A model generated the notes under the pieces. That model was not told the DNA's origin. It was given only the letters and a program-made list of their open reading frames with translations, and searched no databases. Of a DNA stretch of 64,000 nucleotides, positions 43,904 to 54,956 are shown in pieces. The stretch spans positions 248,001-312,000 of the forward strand of contig CBFFRP010000238.1 of NCBI GenBank assembly GCA_965644295.1. The letters run 5' to 3'. Made by a program: the position numbers and the translations under genes. The stretch comes from Paraphysomonas bandaiensis. Lineage: Eukaryota; Chrysophyceae. The first letter of the stretch is position 1; every line of letters starts with the position of its first letter.

Positions 43904-44167
43904 CACTGACGAAATTCCGATCAAGTTAGTTATGTGAACTCACGTCGCTCTGTGTAGCAGATATCTTCCGCCAACAGCCACAACATGCTCTCTGTACACC
44001 CCACACAGCCAAATACACAATAATACGTATCTGTTGTACAATTTTTGAGGACAACTGACTGGCTGAATTATTTTTTTCCACGCTACATACATCATCGAGC
44101 GATATACTAGTAGAGCTTAAGGGGCTGCAAGATACAATTGATTCTAGTGAGTCACATGTAGCATAAC
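43904..44167. promoter_or_regulatory. Short divergent interval between oxidase and esterase genes
   Basis: Only 264 bp separate the two start codons, and both genes encode secreted or surface proteins, so a shared bidirectional promoter is plausible. No element was identified. Confidence 0.35.
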
Positions 44168-46445
44168 ATGGGAGAGGTGCCTGTGTTTTTTGCGACGATG
44201 TATGTATGTGTTATCTTCACCCTCACCTCTTTATCATTATCAGCATCTGATGATATTGAGGGGTCCTTATTTTCTAAGTTGGATATTGGGCATCGTCCAG
44301 GTACCACTGCACTTCCTAGGATAGTGGACGCACACGAAGTGGCCTTCCGACACACCGATATCCTTGAAGAGTATCGGAATGCGCGTGATGAGTGCTTGGA
44401 TCGACTGAATACTTTGAGTGCTACTGGTAAATTCTCACCTAGTAACGCAACTGACGATATAGATGCTGCGAGATTAAAATTTTACTTTGACTTCGGAATT
44501 TTACTATGGGGGTTTGCTCCTTCAATGAACTGCTCTATTCATTCAAAATGCTGGTTTGGCGTCATATCTTGTGGGAATTTCAAGGGAGACACGTTGCACG
44601 AGCAATACGTAAAAGCCAATATTCAGTATTCGACGCAGTCAGAAAGAGTAAATACCATAAAAAGTAGCACTTTTGACCCCAACCAGTTTGTCAAAGTATT
44701 ACCTTTGCAATTAAACTTTACTCTTCGCGCTCTACACATCATCGTGCGCATAGTAGGACGCGAAATACTAGCACCAGAAACTCTACTATTTGTTGTTCCT
44801 AATAGTGTGCACGGTGGCGTTGGTGAGGAGATTATTATTGCAGAGTATTCGCTAACGATTCCAGGAGATTATGTTATTGAGTACATGCTGAGTTCGTTTT
44901 TTCCAGGTATCATGTATAATTATACTATTCATGAAATTCAACAAGGGCTCGACACTTTGCATGCGGAGACGTATTTTGACAGGAAGTCCATCCGTTCCTT
45001 TCCAATTAAGGTCACACTATCTGGTGGCAGCCGCAGCCATGAGGCACACATGACTTCACAATTACCCTACTGTCCAAATGGCAACCATCCTGGAAGGTGG
45101 ATTGTTTTCCCTGAAGAGGTAGCACGCCAATGTGGCGCAGGCAGCTATATTAGCAGTATAAGTCGCCTTCCATATCTTGCGACGAATTATGATAAAATAG
45201 AGCGCATCACTAGACAATACACGATGCATGCATTAACGTTGAAGTACGAAACTGTCATGGGGAGTGTGCTGAAGGGCCTTAAGAATTCATCACTGCCTGA
45301 TGACGTCAGAATATACTATAAAGAACTCGTCAGGTTTGCCTACCATTAGATGGAAATATTGTAAATAGTATATATGTATTTACTTTTTGTAAAGCTTAGT
45401 TTTACATGATTTTCATAGATATGCACACGGCAATGTGTGCTTGCTAATGTATCTGGGAATCAATCATCCCTACTACGATAATCGTCTTGAGCTGTTTGCG
45501 CCGTATGAGTGTAGGTACCGAATAATGACCCCTGGTGAGGTAATAAAATTGTGTGACATGATTACATAGGTGTATATGATGGTAAAAACTGAACTATTTC
45601 TCATTTGTGGTGTTCTAGGGACGGAAATGTCTGCGTGACAAAGAAAGAACCGACATACTATTCCACGGGGATTCGATCTCCAGAGATTTGTTCCAAAAAG
45701 TTAGTGAGCAATTAGATTTGGCTCACGTGTCTCCAGAAGAACTAAAACGCATAGATCATGAGCACTTATTTAGCACTGTGCACAATAAAGTAGGTGCCTT
45801 GTAATCATTTTTTGTGAATTTTATACGATATGACTACATTGTTTCTGTTCGTACTAGATGCCTTAGTTCATGCACGAACTGTACAGTTATAATCCACACA
45901 TCATTTTACTGCAGGAACGTCTGGTATTTTCTAAAGAAGGAGTGTCATGCGCATTAGACTCTTCCTGGAATCCATTGGACAGTAAATGGGTCAGTTTTGG
46001 CCGTCCTGTGTTACAGCTTCATAACTCTTTGTGTTCGACACAGAATTTAGGGGGGCGTCTTCCCAAAGTTTATTTTGATGATTTTTCCATTGCACATATT
46101 AAGGACTATGACATGGAAGTACTTCATGACAAACTGATGACGTCGGAGTGGTTCAGAGTTTGGTATGATGGACACAATAAGTCAACTACCGCAAGTGTTA
46201 AGGTACGTATTTTTATGGGCGCAAAGGTGGTGTGGAATGTATATCCAGTGCATAAGCGCAATCCAGAGGTGTTTCGACGTATGAATGCATTGCTTCGAGA
46301 GTTCTACGTCAATCAGTTTAACTTTTTAGAACAAGATGAATATCTGTATACTGCAGCGAAATATGATTTCCATGATGGCTGGCATTATCAAGGCGTGTCT
46401 CGTATTATGAGTTCAGTGATAGCCATAAATCTAATGTGCAGCTAG
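44168..46445 (+). CDS. Secreted SGNH/PC-esterase-like protein with filamin-like region (NXPE/TBL type)
   Basis: Four exons (44168-45333, 45419-45539, 45619-45789, 45867-46445), introns 77-85 bp, encode 678 residues. A signal peptide (VCVIFTLTSLSLSAS) starts the chain. The middle (about residues 170-310) is beta-rich and resembles the Ig/filamin-like domain of NXPE proteins. Exon 3 contains the esterase nucleophile block LFHGDSISRDLF and exon 4 ends with DGWHYQGVSRIM, the Asp-x-x-His of the catalytic triad. The PC-esterase superfamily includes plant TBL polysaccharide O-acetyltransferases, CASD1 and NXPE proteins, which act on acetyl groups of glycans in the secretory pathway. No C-terminal membrane anchor is visible. 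The join of exons 2 and 3 could use either of two GT donors; GTAATA at 45540 keeps frame. Confidence 0.78.
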
Positions 46446-46928
46446 TGTAGTATTAGCTTTCATCGTATATACTTTGCTATGCACTTTGTCGGGTTGTTGA
46501 CAATTACCTCGGATGTGATAATGAAAATAAACGGTGGTTAAAAGGAATTAGGTGATATCTTACCCAAACACCTCAAGCAATATGATATATGGTAGTATGG
46601 TAGTTAATAGTTAAAAGTACTAAGTGCTGTCGAATTAGATACGTCAACGACACTAAAACACTCTGCAAGGCAGAGTATGAATTGTAACGTTGTTTGCAAT
46701 ACGAATGCACGAATTTCATAGACTAGAAACAATATTATGATAAAACCAAATCAACGTTTCCAAAGCACATCAACTTTTCATATCCTGTGAAATTTCGTCG
46801 GTGGTTGTATATTGCTATGCCATTTAAATTCCAGTGAATAGAGATCAAATTCAGACAAAAGTGCTGTTTAGCTGGTGTATGAAGAGATGAAGAGTTGGGA
46901 TTATAACAAACTTCGACGACGAAGAGTG
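46446..46928. other. Convergent 3' region between esterase and TOP6B genes
   Basis: Holds both 3' UTRs. A minus-strand frame (46977-46735) overlapping the TOP6B end reads TRSDIWVRAFNVTLFVVEVC and looks structured; see the TOP6B entry. Confidence 0.45.
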
Positions 46929-49543
46929 TCACGTTAAATGCACGCACCCAGATATCCGACCGAGTAACTTTATCCATGTACCCTCCGTGGCGCTGAAGCT
47001 GCTATCGGAAGAGTTTAAACTACTATATAGTGGTTTTGAAGTGGACGTTCTGACAGACAAATACAACTCTTTCGAAGATACAGAAGTTGAAGAATCTTTA
47101 CCGGAACGAGGTGCACTCGATGCATCTTCTGTACCCCCGCCAGCAGCATGTTGATCATTCGCCGCAGCTTTGTTAACGAAATCAGTAAGCCTTGCAGCTA
47201 AAACATTTTCAGATAACACACATCTGCGCTTTGAGGAAGTATCGGAGGGAGCTTTGGCTTCTCTTTTTTTACCTGTCGTTGGTTCGAGTGCTGCATCCAC
47301 TTCGAGAGCAGTAAACTGAGATGACCATTTGCTACCAGAGGGATCGTCCTCACGGTCCCGTATTTTCTGAGCAACTCCCACTACAGCACGAGATATATCA
47401 GGAATATATCTGTAAAGCCACAAAATTAGTAGTCGGAATACAAGTTAAGCCAACAGATATATACACAGCGATATCCCTACTTCAGTAAAGCTTTCCTTCT
47501 CTCGTGTACATCTCTACGTGCCAGCGATTCGGCCAAATGCATTCTCATCTGCTGGCAGCAACCCATTAGCGCGCGCCGCACAGAGCTCTGAATTTCCGTC
47601 ACGTCATCTCCAATATATTCCTTTGAGGTTCCCTTGAAAGGGATGCGGGTAGACACTATACTGACATACACTCCAATGCTATCACGTTTTGGGTCCATAA
47701 GATAGGAGCCCCAGTTAATACGCCTCGTCGCGACCTATAGTACGGTTTAGGACAGCATATACTTAACAAATTAATCCATAATCAACATGTGACTGGTACC
47801 TACCTGCGTAACAACATCGGCACCAGGTTCGAAGAGCAGAGGTATTCTGTTTGCGAACCGGAATATATTGATCCCTTCTTTCACATTTACTCCTCCAAGA
47901 GAGACGGCAGCCTCCACAAGAAAGGGATGACCCTCATTTACACCTGGCTTGTCTGTAAATGTCGCAACAAGTTTTGGCTTCAGCTCTTTCAAGACTCCGA
48001 GTCGCATGTTGTATTCCCCTGCAGCCACACGAGAGCAAATTAGATGTATTTGTGAGTGTACGGTGTTGAAAATGTCACCTGCAGGACTGAGGCAGTTCGC
48101 GGACGGAGGGCGAATGGTTACATCATCACGCAAAACTTGACAGAGTGCGGCCACTTGGGACGGAGATAAGTCAGAGGGTAGGCAATTCTCAAGACCTAGT
48201 GAAGTCACTATAGCGCTTGCCGTCTTAGCCTGTACACCGGAAACTACACTATCCAATTACACAAAAAGCAAAACAGCAATTGTATATCCACAGCCTACCA
48301 GCACTTGTCAAAAACTTCTGCATATCTCCGAAGTAGCTGGTCCGAAGCAAGTGAGACATAGTTATGTTGTTGAGACTCTTAGCATGTGGGAGAACAGTTT
48401 CCGCCATTGGGGGCATCTGATTCGACCTGCCAGTAAGTAGATAAAGAGAAATACACACCACCTGCAAAAATTCAAATGCATACCGCCGAACAAACTCTGC
48501 AGTAAAATTCTTTTTCTGGTCTCGGGTGGATACAAACTCTAATGAAAGGTGAGCGTATGGTGTGATGACAGCTAGCTGTTGGAAATACTGTAACACACGA
48601 GATCGACAGGCTGACCAGGCGCCAGCAATTGTCACATTCATATCCAGCCCTCTGCACCATTTCTCATCGTCTTCCATTCCTTCAATAGACAGAGACGAAG
48701 TTGAGGTGGACAAAACTCTGGGCTCATTACGTTGGATGTCCATATCTAACACAACTGTGGTTACACAAGTTGCTGGTTTGTCTACACTGGGACTATAGGC
48801 AGACTTGACAGTGATAGGGAGTCCAGAGGACTTTTTGGACCATATAAGCGCCTGCGCACTTTATCATACTCTGTTTATAAGTACAGCAGAAGTATTTTAC
48901 CATTTTAGCTCCAAGTCCGAACTTTCCCCTGGTCTGGCGAACACCATGTTTACTACCTGAAAGAACGCGTCCGAGCAGTTCGCTGATTAGATCGGGGGCG
49001 ATACCGCAGCCATTGTCCTGACACTGAATTGTATAATACATCAGCTCCTTCCCTGATTGAGCTAATGATGACGTACGACCAATATTCTGCTTTGGTGTGA
49101 CACCCTCAATCTGTTGTGCTTCTTCATGCAATCCTTCAGAATTCCCAGTTGAGGCATTAACAACAGCAGATTTTGATGTGTCTCCAATTATAATTCCATG
49201 TCTAATAGATACAATAAAAGTACACACTAATAACTATATATATGCGATCACCAACCTCTTGTTGTGCTCCTCCTCTGTATATTCCGTTACTGTTACACGA
49301 ATAACAGGCAGCGCGTGTATCGACTCAGCTGCGTCGAGAGAATTCTCCACAAGCTCTCTTATGGTGGTGAATAGAGACTTTCCTGGCTGATATATAACAA
49401 CACACAGTGATACGAGGCGCACGAGAGGCAGTCATAGTTACATTATCGAACCCTGCTATCTGCTGGTGCTCACTGAAGAACTCTGCTGCAGACTGCTGAG
49501 TGGACTTCTCCCTCGTATCTATGTCCCTTCCCTTCCTCTTCAT
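46929..49543 (-). CDS. TOP6B: DNA topoisomerase VI subunit B
   Basis: Nine exons: 49543-49442, 49386-49256, 49201-48901, 48851-48484, 48426-48299, 48243-48079, 48018-47804, 47734-47481, 47409-46929. Introns are 49-71 bp, phases all agree, 714 residues. The GHKL ATPase fold shows the N box TIRELVENSLDAAES, the G1 box QDNGCGI and GKFGLGAKMALIWSK. The transducer domain has NMRLGVLKEL, EGHPFLVEA, GINIFRFANRIPLLFE and IPFKGTSKEYIGDD. Topo VI (A2B2) passes one duplex through another using ATP; in plants it is needed for endoreduplication, and its A subunit is related to Spo11. Exon 9 adds a Ser/Lys-rich tail of low conservation. A neighbouring frame encodes a more protein-like end, so a small frameshift near 46975 is possible. 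No A subunit is in the window. Confidence 0.93.
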
Positions 49544-49936
49544 GTCTTCCTTCACTCCGGACCTCACGATATCACTGTTCAGTGTATGATATCATCACTA
49601 GCTGTGCTCCTGATGACACACCTATTCCTCTGTGTCCACTGTTCAGACTGCCTGCAACAGGTAAGCTAACTATTGCTGCCATCATAAAATACTGTACTGT
49701 ATTTGTGTATACAATTCCTACGCACGGAGACCGGAATAAATTTCCTGTATGGAGCGTATTCTACTTGTAGTGTGGAATATACCACGCACTGCTGCACACT
49801 GCTGCACATAGAGTCAGTCTTATGAGGGGTGGAGTTGAGGAGTGATGTGACTCTCTGTGCCTTCTTCACGAATACTGTAGCGCACAGGACAGCACTGTTA
49901 CAAAGAGATCGGGCATTTATTACTGCAAAAAATCAT
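49544..49936. promoter_or_regulatory. Divergent interval between TOP6B and the PhyH-like gene
   Basis: About 390 bp between the two chosen start codons. If the dioxygenase uses the in-frame codon at 49829 the interval is only 285 bp. CTGCTGCAC-type direct repeats lie at 49790-49810; no known element is identified. Confidence 0.3.
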
Positions 49937-51077
49937 ATGTCTGGAACATTGAGTGATATTGAAGGTCATTTGGAGGTACCATTTGACGAGAGCGATCCAT
50001 CATACGCCAAGTCTTTTGACTTATCTGATGCCGACTCGGCTAAACTGTTTTTTCAAAAGTTTGGCTTTGTGGTGAGAAGTTTTCTATCTGGTAGACTGAT
50101 TCTGAACTAGTGCAATATAGGTGTTTCGAAATATATTTACGAGGGATGAGTGTGAGTCCACACGAACTGCTATGTGGAGTATTGTTGAAGACAGCAACCC
50201 CGGCTTCAGTAGTAAGGATCCCTCGACTTGGGGAAGCTATAAAAGCGCCGGGAAATATGGGCTGTCAATGCGTGGACCTTGTTTTCATCCTACTATTGTT
50301 AATAACCGCCAGAACCCTAATCTCATTGCCGCACTGCGCACTATCGTAGAGTCAGACGACGTCATGGTAAGCCATGATCGCTTCACCATATATAGGGCAA
50401 CTGGACCACAAATTCCAAATGGCGAAAAATTTCGCACAGGTGACCGAAATGTTCATTTAGACTTGAACCCGTGGTGGTGGTGCGAAGGAGCAGATGTAGT
50501 ACGTGAGGGGATCGAAACTTTGAAATACGAAGACGAACAGGATTTCATCCGGGAGAATAACCAGGTCGTGCGAACTATGGGTCGGCATGTGCAATGTGTT
50601 CTAAATTTTCTTGACAACCGTGAAGAGGATGGTGGTACGGTGCTTGTACCGGGGTTCCATCGGTGTGTAGAAGAATGGTGTACCTCCGGTCCTTGGTCTC
50701 AGGAGGGGGAGATTCCTCGAGGAGAAGACTGGCTTGAACGCCGTCCAATGCCATGGCTCAATATACCTGACTCCAACACACTGCTCGGCAGAGCACAGCG
50801 AGTGCCCATGCGGGAAGGATCTGTGCTCCTATGGGATCAAACTGTTGTACACGGATCAGCGCCCAATATGGGAACCGAACAATGTAGAATGGCGCAGTTC
50901 TTGAAGGCATTTCCGCGGTCCCTTTCAATTAGAGAGCCTCGGCTCAGGAGAAGAGCAAAGGCCTTAAAGAAAGCGTTTATCTCAAGAGGAATTGATTTAG
51001 AAATAGTGTCAGACATAGGATTGATGGTGTTTGGTCTAGACTGTTTAGGAAACAATGACGACGACTGTAATCATTGA
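49937..51077 (+). CDS. Phytanoyl-CoA dioxygenase (PhyH) family protein
   Basis: Two exons, 49937-50071 and 50121-51077, with a 49-bp intron (GTGAGA donor), 363 residues from the ATG at 49937; an in-frame start at 49829 would add 36. The splice joins KFGFVV to FRNIFTRDEC, the usual first strand and helix of PhyH proteins. The Fe(II) site is NVHLDLNPWWW (His-x-Asp) with the distal His in VHGSAPN, followed by the 2-oxoglutarate-binding Arg in CRMAQFLK. DGGTVLVPGFHR is also typical. These enzymes hydroxylate small molecules or lipids with O2 and 2-oxoglutarate. It lacks the features of peroxisomal phytanoyl-CoA hydroxylase itself, so the substrate is unknown. The C-terminus ends in acidic residues, not a PTS1 signal. 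Confidence 0.85.
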
Positions 51078-51379
51078 CGGCCATTACGTCACAATCATTT
51101 TATATGAGACTGTAGATGGAGAATGTGCTTTTGTTTCGTACATATATTGATTCCATCGTGTACATACTAACACTTTAATTGTAATAGATTTCGCCCCCTT
51201 TTTGCTCTCTAAAATGTGAGACGACATAAAATAGCTAATACTTCATCTTGTATTAGCAACATATGCTATACGTTAAAACTGCGATAGAGTATATATGTAC
51301 TTTCAATGTGTCAACCTAATTTATTCTAATGAGTCGGATTCGGACGTATCCTTCTAATTTCTGCAACTTATTTATTTCA
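51078..51379. other. 3' flank of the PhyH-like gene
   Basis: AT-rich, no gene seen. Confidence 0.5.
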
Positions 51380-52300
51380 GTGTTCTGGGGGATAAGTGAT
51401 AAGAACCTGAAAGGATTCGTCGGGAAACTCACATGAGCCGCAAACATAGACAGTCGTGAATGTCTCATAATTAGCAATAGATGTATAAGAGTCAGTTCTT
51501 AACTCTGATGTCCTCCTATTTAACGTTACAAAAACTGCTTGTATGTCACCGCAATTGTGGTGACAGCTGTGGCCGGGTGCAAGCATATTTCAATTAATTC
51601 TGGATGAATATTATGGTGATGTTGACGTCACCGATGATGGCTCAGAGGATGAGGACCAGGTGAATTCTTATTAGCTATAAGCAGTAGTGGGTTTGGTTGT
51701 CATGTAATCTTAATGACTCTAATACTAAAAATGGAATCTACGGATGTGTTTACTTACTGATTAGTCATACTAATATATTATTGCAATACATTGACAATAT
51801 ATTGCAATATATTGTAATTGTATTGTTGAGCCTGTTTAAAATCTCCATCAATACTATTGATGGAACGCTATCTAACCATAGTATTGCAATATATTTATAT
51901 CTCCGGAAAACTAACGTGAGCCGCATATATAGTCAGCAGATATTCTTCTGCCCACTCATAGCCGAATGCTTGTGTGTGGTACAAGGGACACAAATTAGTG
52001 TCGCTTGTGTAGACGTCTTCTTTGGGCCTTGACGAATATACAGGCATCCGGGAATGAGCCCACCTCAAGGGAATCCGGAGTATTGGGCTACGTGCTGAAA
52101 TCAAGCATCGGGCTGTTCACCTTAAGCATGTCCGCTGAGTTTGCTTTTAGTGGTGGCACCTTGGCGCTTGCGGTAACGCACAAGCAGCTTTCGTAGCGCT
52201 AAATAGAAAAAATATATATATATCAAAGTAAGCACTAGTTAAATTGTTTTGCTACATTATTTCTGACTCATACACGCCTATTGCTAATAACCAGACATTC
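51380..52300 (-). repeat. Structured dispersed repeat copies interrupted by a hAT-A end
   Basis: 51380-51450 is the reverse of the element's right end. 51510-51560 is a short forward piece with GCTTGTATGTCACCGCAA. 51585-51894 is the right third of hAT-A, stopping just short of its terminus. 51898-52300 is a long reverse copy ending CGCCTATTGCTAATAACCAGAC. In the reverse copy the hairpin reads ACAAG-G-GACAC-AAATTA-GTGTC-G-CTTGT, fully paired with a loop different from other copies. Confidence 0.7.
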
Positions 52301-52379
52301 ACTACTAGTAGTGTGTACTTTATACCACACAAACATTAGGCTATTTGAGTGGGCAGAACATTAGGCTATATTAGGTTAG

Positions 52380-52800
52380 TAGAAGTATTTTTCGCGTTGC
52401 CCCTGCTACTAGCTCCATTTACCTATGTTGAGATTGCACACGCTCCAATCGAATAACCTGATTTTGGATTTATTGCATAATATATATAATATATATAGCT
52501 ATCATCTCCACCTCTACTACATGCAATTAACACCTCTACATGCGTCGTTTCCGAGCATAATAGATAGGTACTAATACTACTGTAAGCAGTAGTGATGAAG
52601 ATAGCAATATAGGGTTAGGGTTAGGGTTAGGGTTGAGTACCTATATGCTCGGAGACGATGCGGCAACAGCCGTGTTGGGGGCACATTACTAGTAGGTGGA
52701 GGATGATCATTTTTCATCATCAAATGATCACGAAGTTCTGCTAGACCGTACATCATTTATTTACTGACGAAGTTCTGCAACAGCGGTACCATATGTAAGA
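52380..52800. repeat. hAT-B-related fragment with an interstitial TTAGGG array
   Basis: 52640-52760 matches the reverse complement of 4060-4200 (for example GTGTTGGGGGCACATTACTAG). Bases 52611-52634 are four TTAGGG units. They sit between two inverted copies of a short segment: TCCGAGCATAATAGATAGGTACT on the left and AGTACCTATATGCTCGGA on the right. Confidence 0.65.
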
Positions 52801-52887
52801 AAGTAGTGAAATATAGTAATTATACATAATATTCTTCACACTGTTAATATCTTCATAATATATAGTGGTATATCGTGAGATGGTATA

Positions 52888-53115
52888 GTGATGTATGTAT
52901 TATACGTGAAACTTCCAGTCGTCGCTTCTCCTCCTCTAGTCGCGACGTCGACACCCCTGCAGCAGATTCCGTGTGTGGACAGACACAATGTGTTCGATGA
53001 GTACATCATGCAACAACAAATTATGCAGGATCGAACAGCTCGTGAAATACACTCTCATGAGCAAACCCTGAGGCTTCAAATTTACGAGAATCTTCTAATG
53101 CGGAGAGGTAGATAG
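52888..53115 (+). pseudogene. Short coding-like frame, possibly a transposon ORF remnant
   Basis: 75 codons ending QQQIMQDRTAREIHSHEQTL, then IYENLLMRRGR and a stop. The Gln/Arg-rich helical end resembles the C-termini of Myb/SANT-like accessory proteins of PIF/Harbinger transposons, but no DNA-binding helix is present. Upstream sequence offers no continuation. It could be chance. Confidence 0.25.
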
Positions 53116-53219
53116 TAGTTTGTACTGCTATTTTATCTACTTCTGTAGAAATTTAACACTTATAGCAGTTAAGTTAATAATAATTGCGTTATAGTTAGAT
53201 GGTATAGTGGTAGTATAAT

Positions 53220-54025
53220 CAGGGCTAGGAAACAATATATTGAATTGCAATACATTGTACAATATATTGCAATATATTGTAAAATATTATATTGATTGGT
53301 CGACCGGCCAAAAATCCCATCAATATTGTTTCTGTTAAAGTATCTCACAATATATTGCATTATATTGCAATCAATATTATGATAGTCATATAAGAGAAGA
53401 TTCTCAACTGTAGGGTGCAAAATGGATATTAATAACCGAGAAATTGATTACAACTTTACAGAGGATGATGAAGCTGATGTTGACTATATGCGACTAAAAA
53501 TCTTCAGCCAGCTCAAAAAATTAAGAAACGTACAGATCCACGAGTCATTAACGGTTACCAGTCCCTGGTATGTACTTCCAATACATGGGAGCGTCTGTTC
53601 AGCGCAGCTAAATATATTATATCAGTGTTGCGCTAAAGTATCCATCCTGCTTAATATGTTGTTGTTTCTGAAAGCAATTCGACAGTTGTGGCCGAATACT
53701 GGCATATTTCAATAAATTTTGTGGATGAATATTATGGTGATGTTGACGTCACCGATGATGGCTCAGAGGATGAGAACTAGGTGGATTTTTATTAGCTATA
53801 AGCAGTAATTGGTTTGGTTGTCATGTGATCTTAATGACTAATACTAAAAATGGAATCTACGGATGTGTTTACTTACTGATTACTCATACTAATATATTGC
53901 AATACATTGACAATATATTGCAATATATTGTAATTGTATTGTTGAGCCTGTTTAAAATCTCCATCAATACTATTGATGGAACGCTATCTAACAATAGTAT
54001 TGCAATATATTGTTTCCTAGCCCTG
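53220..54025 (+). mobile_element. Non-autonomous hAT-A transposon with intact ends
   Basis: 806 bp bounded by CAGGGCTAGG and its exact inverse CCTAGCCCTG, flanked on both sides by the 8-bp duplication AGTATAAT (53212-53219 and 54026-54033), diagnostic of hAT transposition. Subterminal regions are rich in CAATATATTG. Inside, the frame 53422-53715 begins MDINNREIDYNFTEDDEADV and continues into a decayed transposase dimerisation domain (shifted frames around 53590-53700 corresponding to ERLFSAAK in other copies). The catalytic domain is absent. A CTCCATCAATACTATTGATGG inverted motif lies near the right end. Confidence 0.88.
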
Positions 54026-54033
54026 AGTATAAT

Positions 54034-54956
54034 AACATAGTGATGCATATAGTGAGATGGTATCTGGGTGTATAGTGAGATATATGGTTATAGTTCGTAC
54101 TTGTGTGAACTGTATGTAATATATATGTGTAGTCAGTGACTTCTATAGCTGTAAAACTGAAGTAATATGGAAGCAATAAGTAAAAATATTATAAATAATA
54201 CTTTTCACATTGTTAATATCTTCATAGTTACTTATTGTGCACAGTTATACCCTTTTCCAACCATCATCAAATATTTCACCAGGTTTTGGTATTACCTCGA
54301 CTTATAGTTACTTATTGTGTATAGTTATACCTATTTCCGGCCGTCATCATCTAAACTTTCACCAGGTTTTATACATTTTACCATACTTTGATATATATTA
54401 CCCCGACTTCTGCTGAAGTGAAGCATTCGGGCTGTTCACCTTAAGGACTCAAAAATTCTGGAGTCAGCAAGTGTCAGGTATATCAACATTATTCTGCTTG
54501 CTCACTGCGTTTGCTTTGAGCGTTAGGGCGAAAGTGGTTATACCTTGGTGCAAGAAATAGTAGAGAGTTAAATAGTAGGGTAGCAGAGTTAAGCACTAGT
54601 TAGTTAAATTGCAATGCTAAATTAGTTCTGACTCTTAAACGCCTATATTGCTAATAATCAGACATTCACTACTGTTGTCTCGATGTTACCGATGTAAAAT
54701 ACTTCCTCTTGTTAACAAGCAAAAGTTTCAGATGCGCATAAGTGCAAGTACAACAACGACTGATGTCAAAGGGTAGTACTACAACAACAAACAACACGGG
54801 GAAAGTGAAAACCTCTGTGTTATGTTAACAAAAAAGTACAATACCCGCTACCAATAGCTTCAAAATATGCACTAAATTAATCGGCCATGTAGATAGTGTA
54901 CGCACCTCTGTATATCTATATACATTTCAGGGAACATGTTGATGTGACAGACAATA
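54034..54956 (-). repeat. AT-rich spacer with a reverse copy of the structured repeat
   Basis: 54400-54680 is a reverse copy lacking the right third: GGGCTGTTCACCTTAAGG, AGCGAAAGTGG...ACCTTGGTGC and TATTGCTAATAATCAGACATTC can be followed. The first hairpin is lost by deletion after TTGGTGCAAG. The rest to the receptor gene has no frame of interest. Confidence 0.65.
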
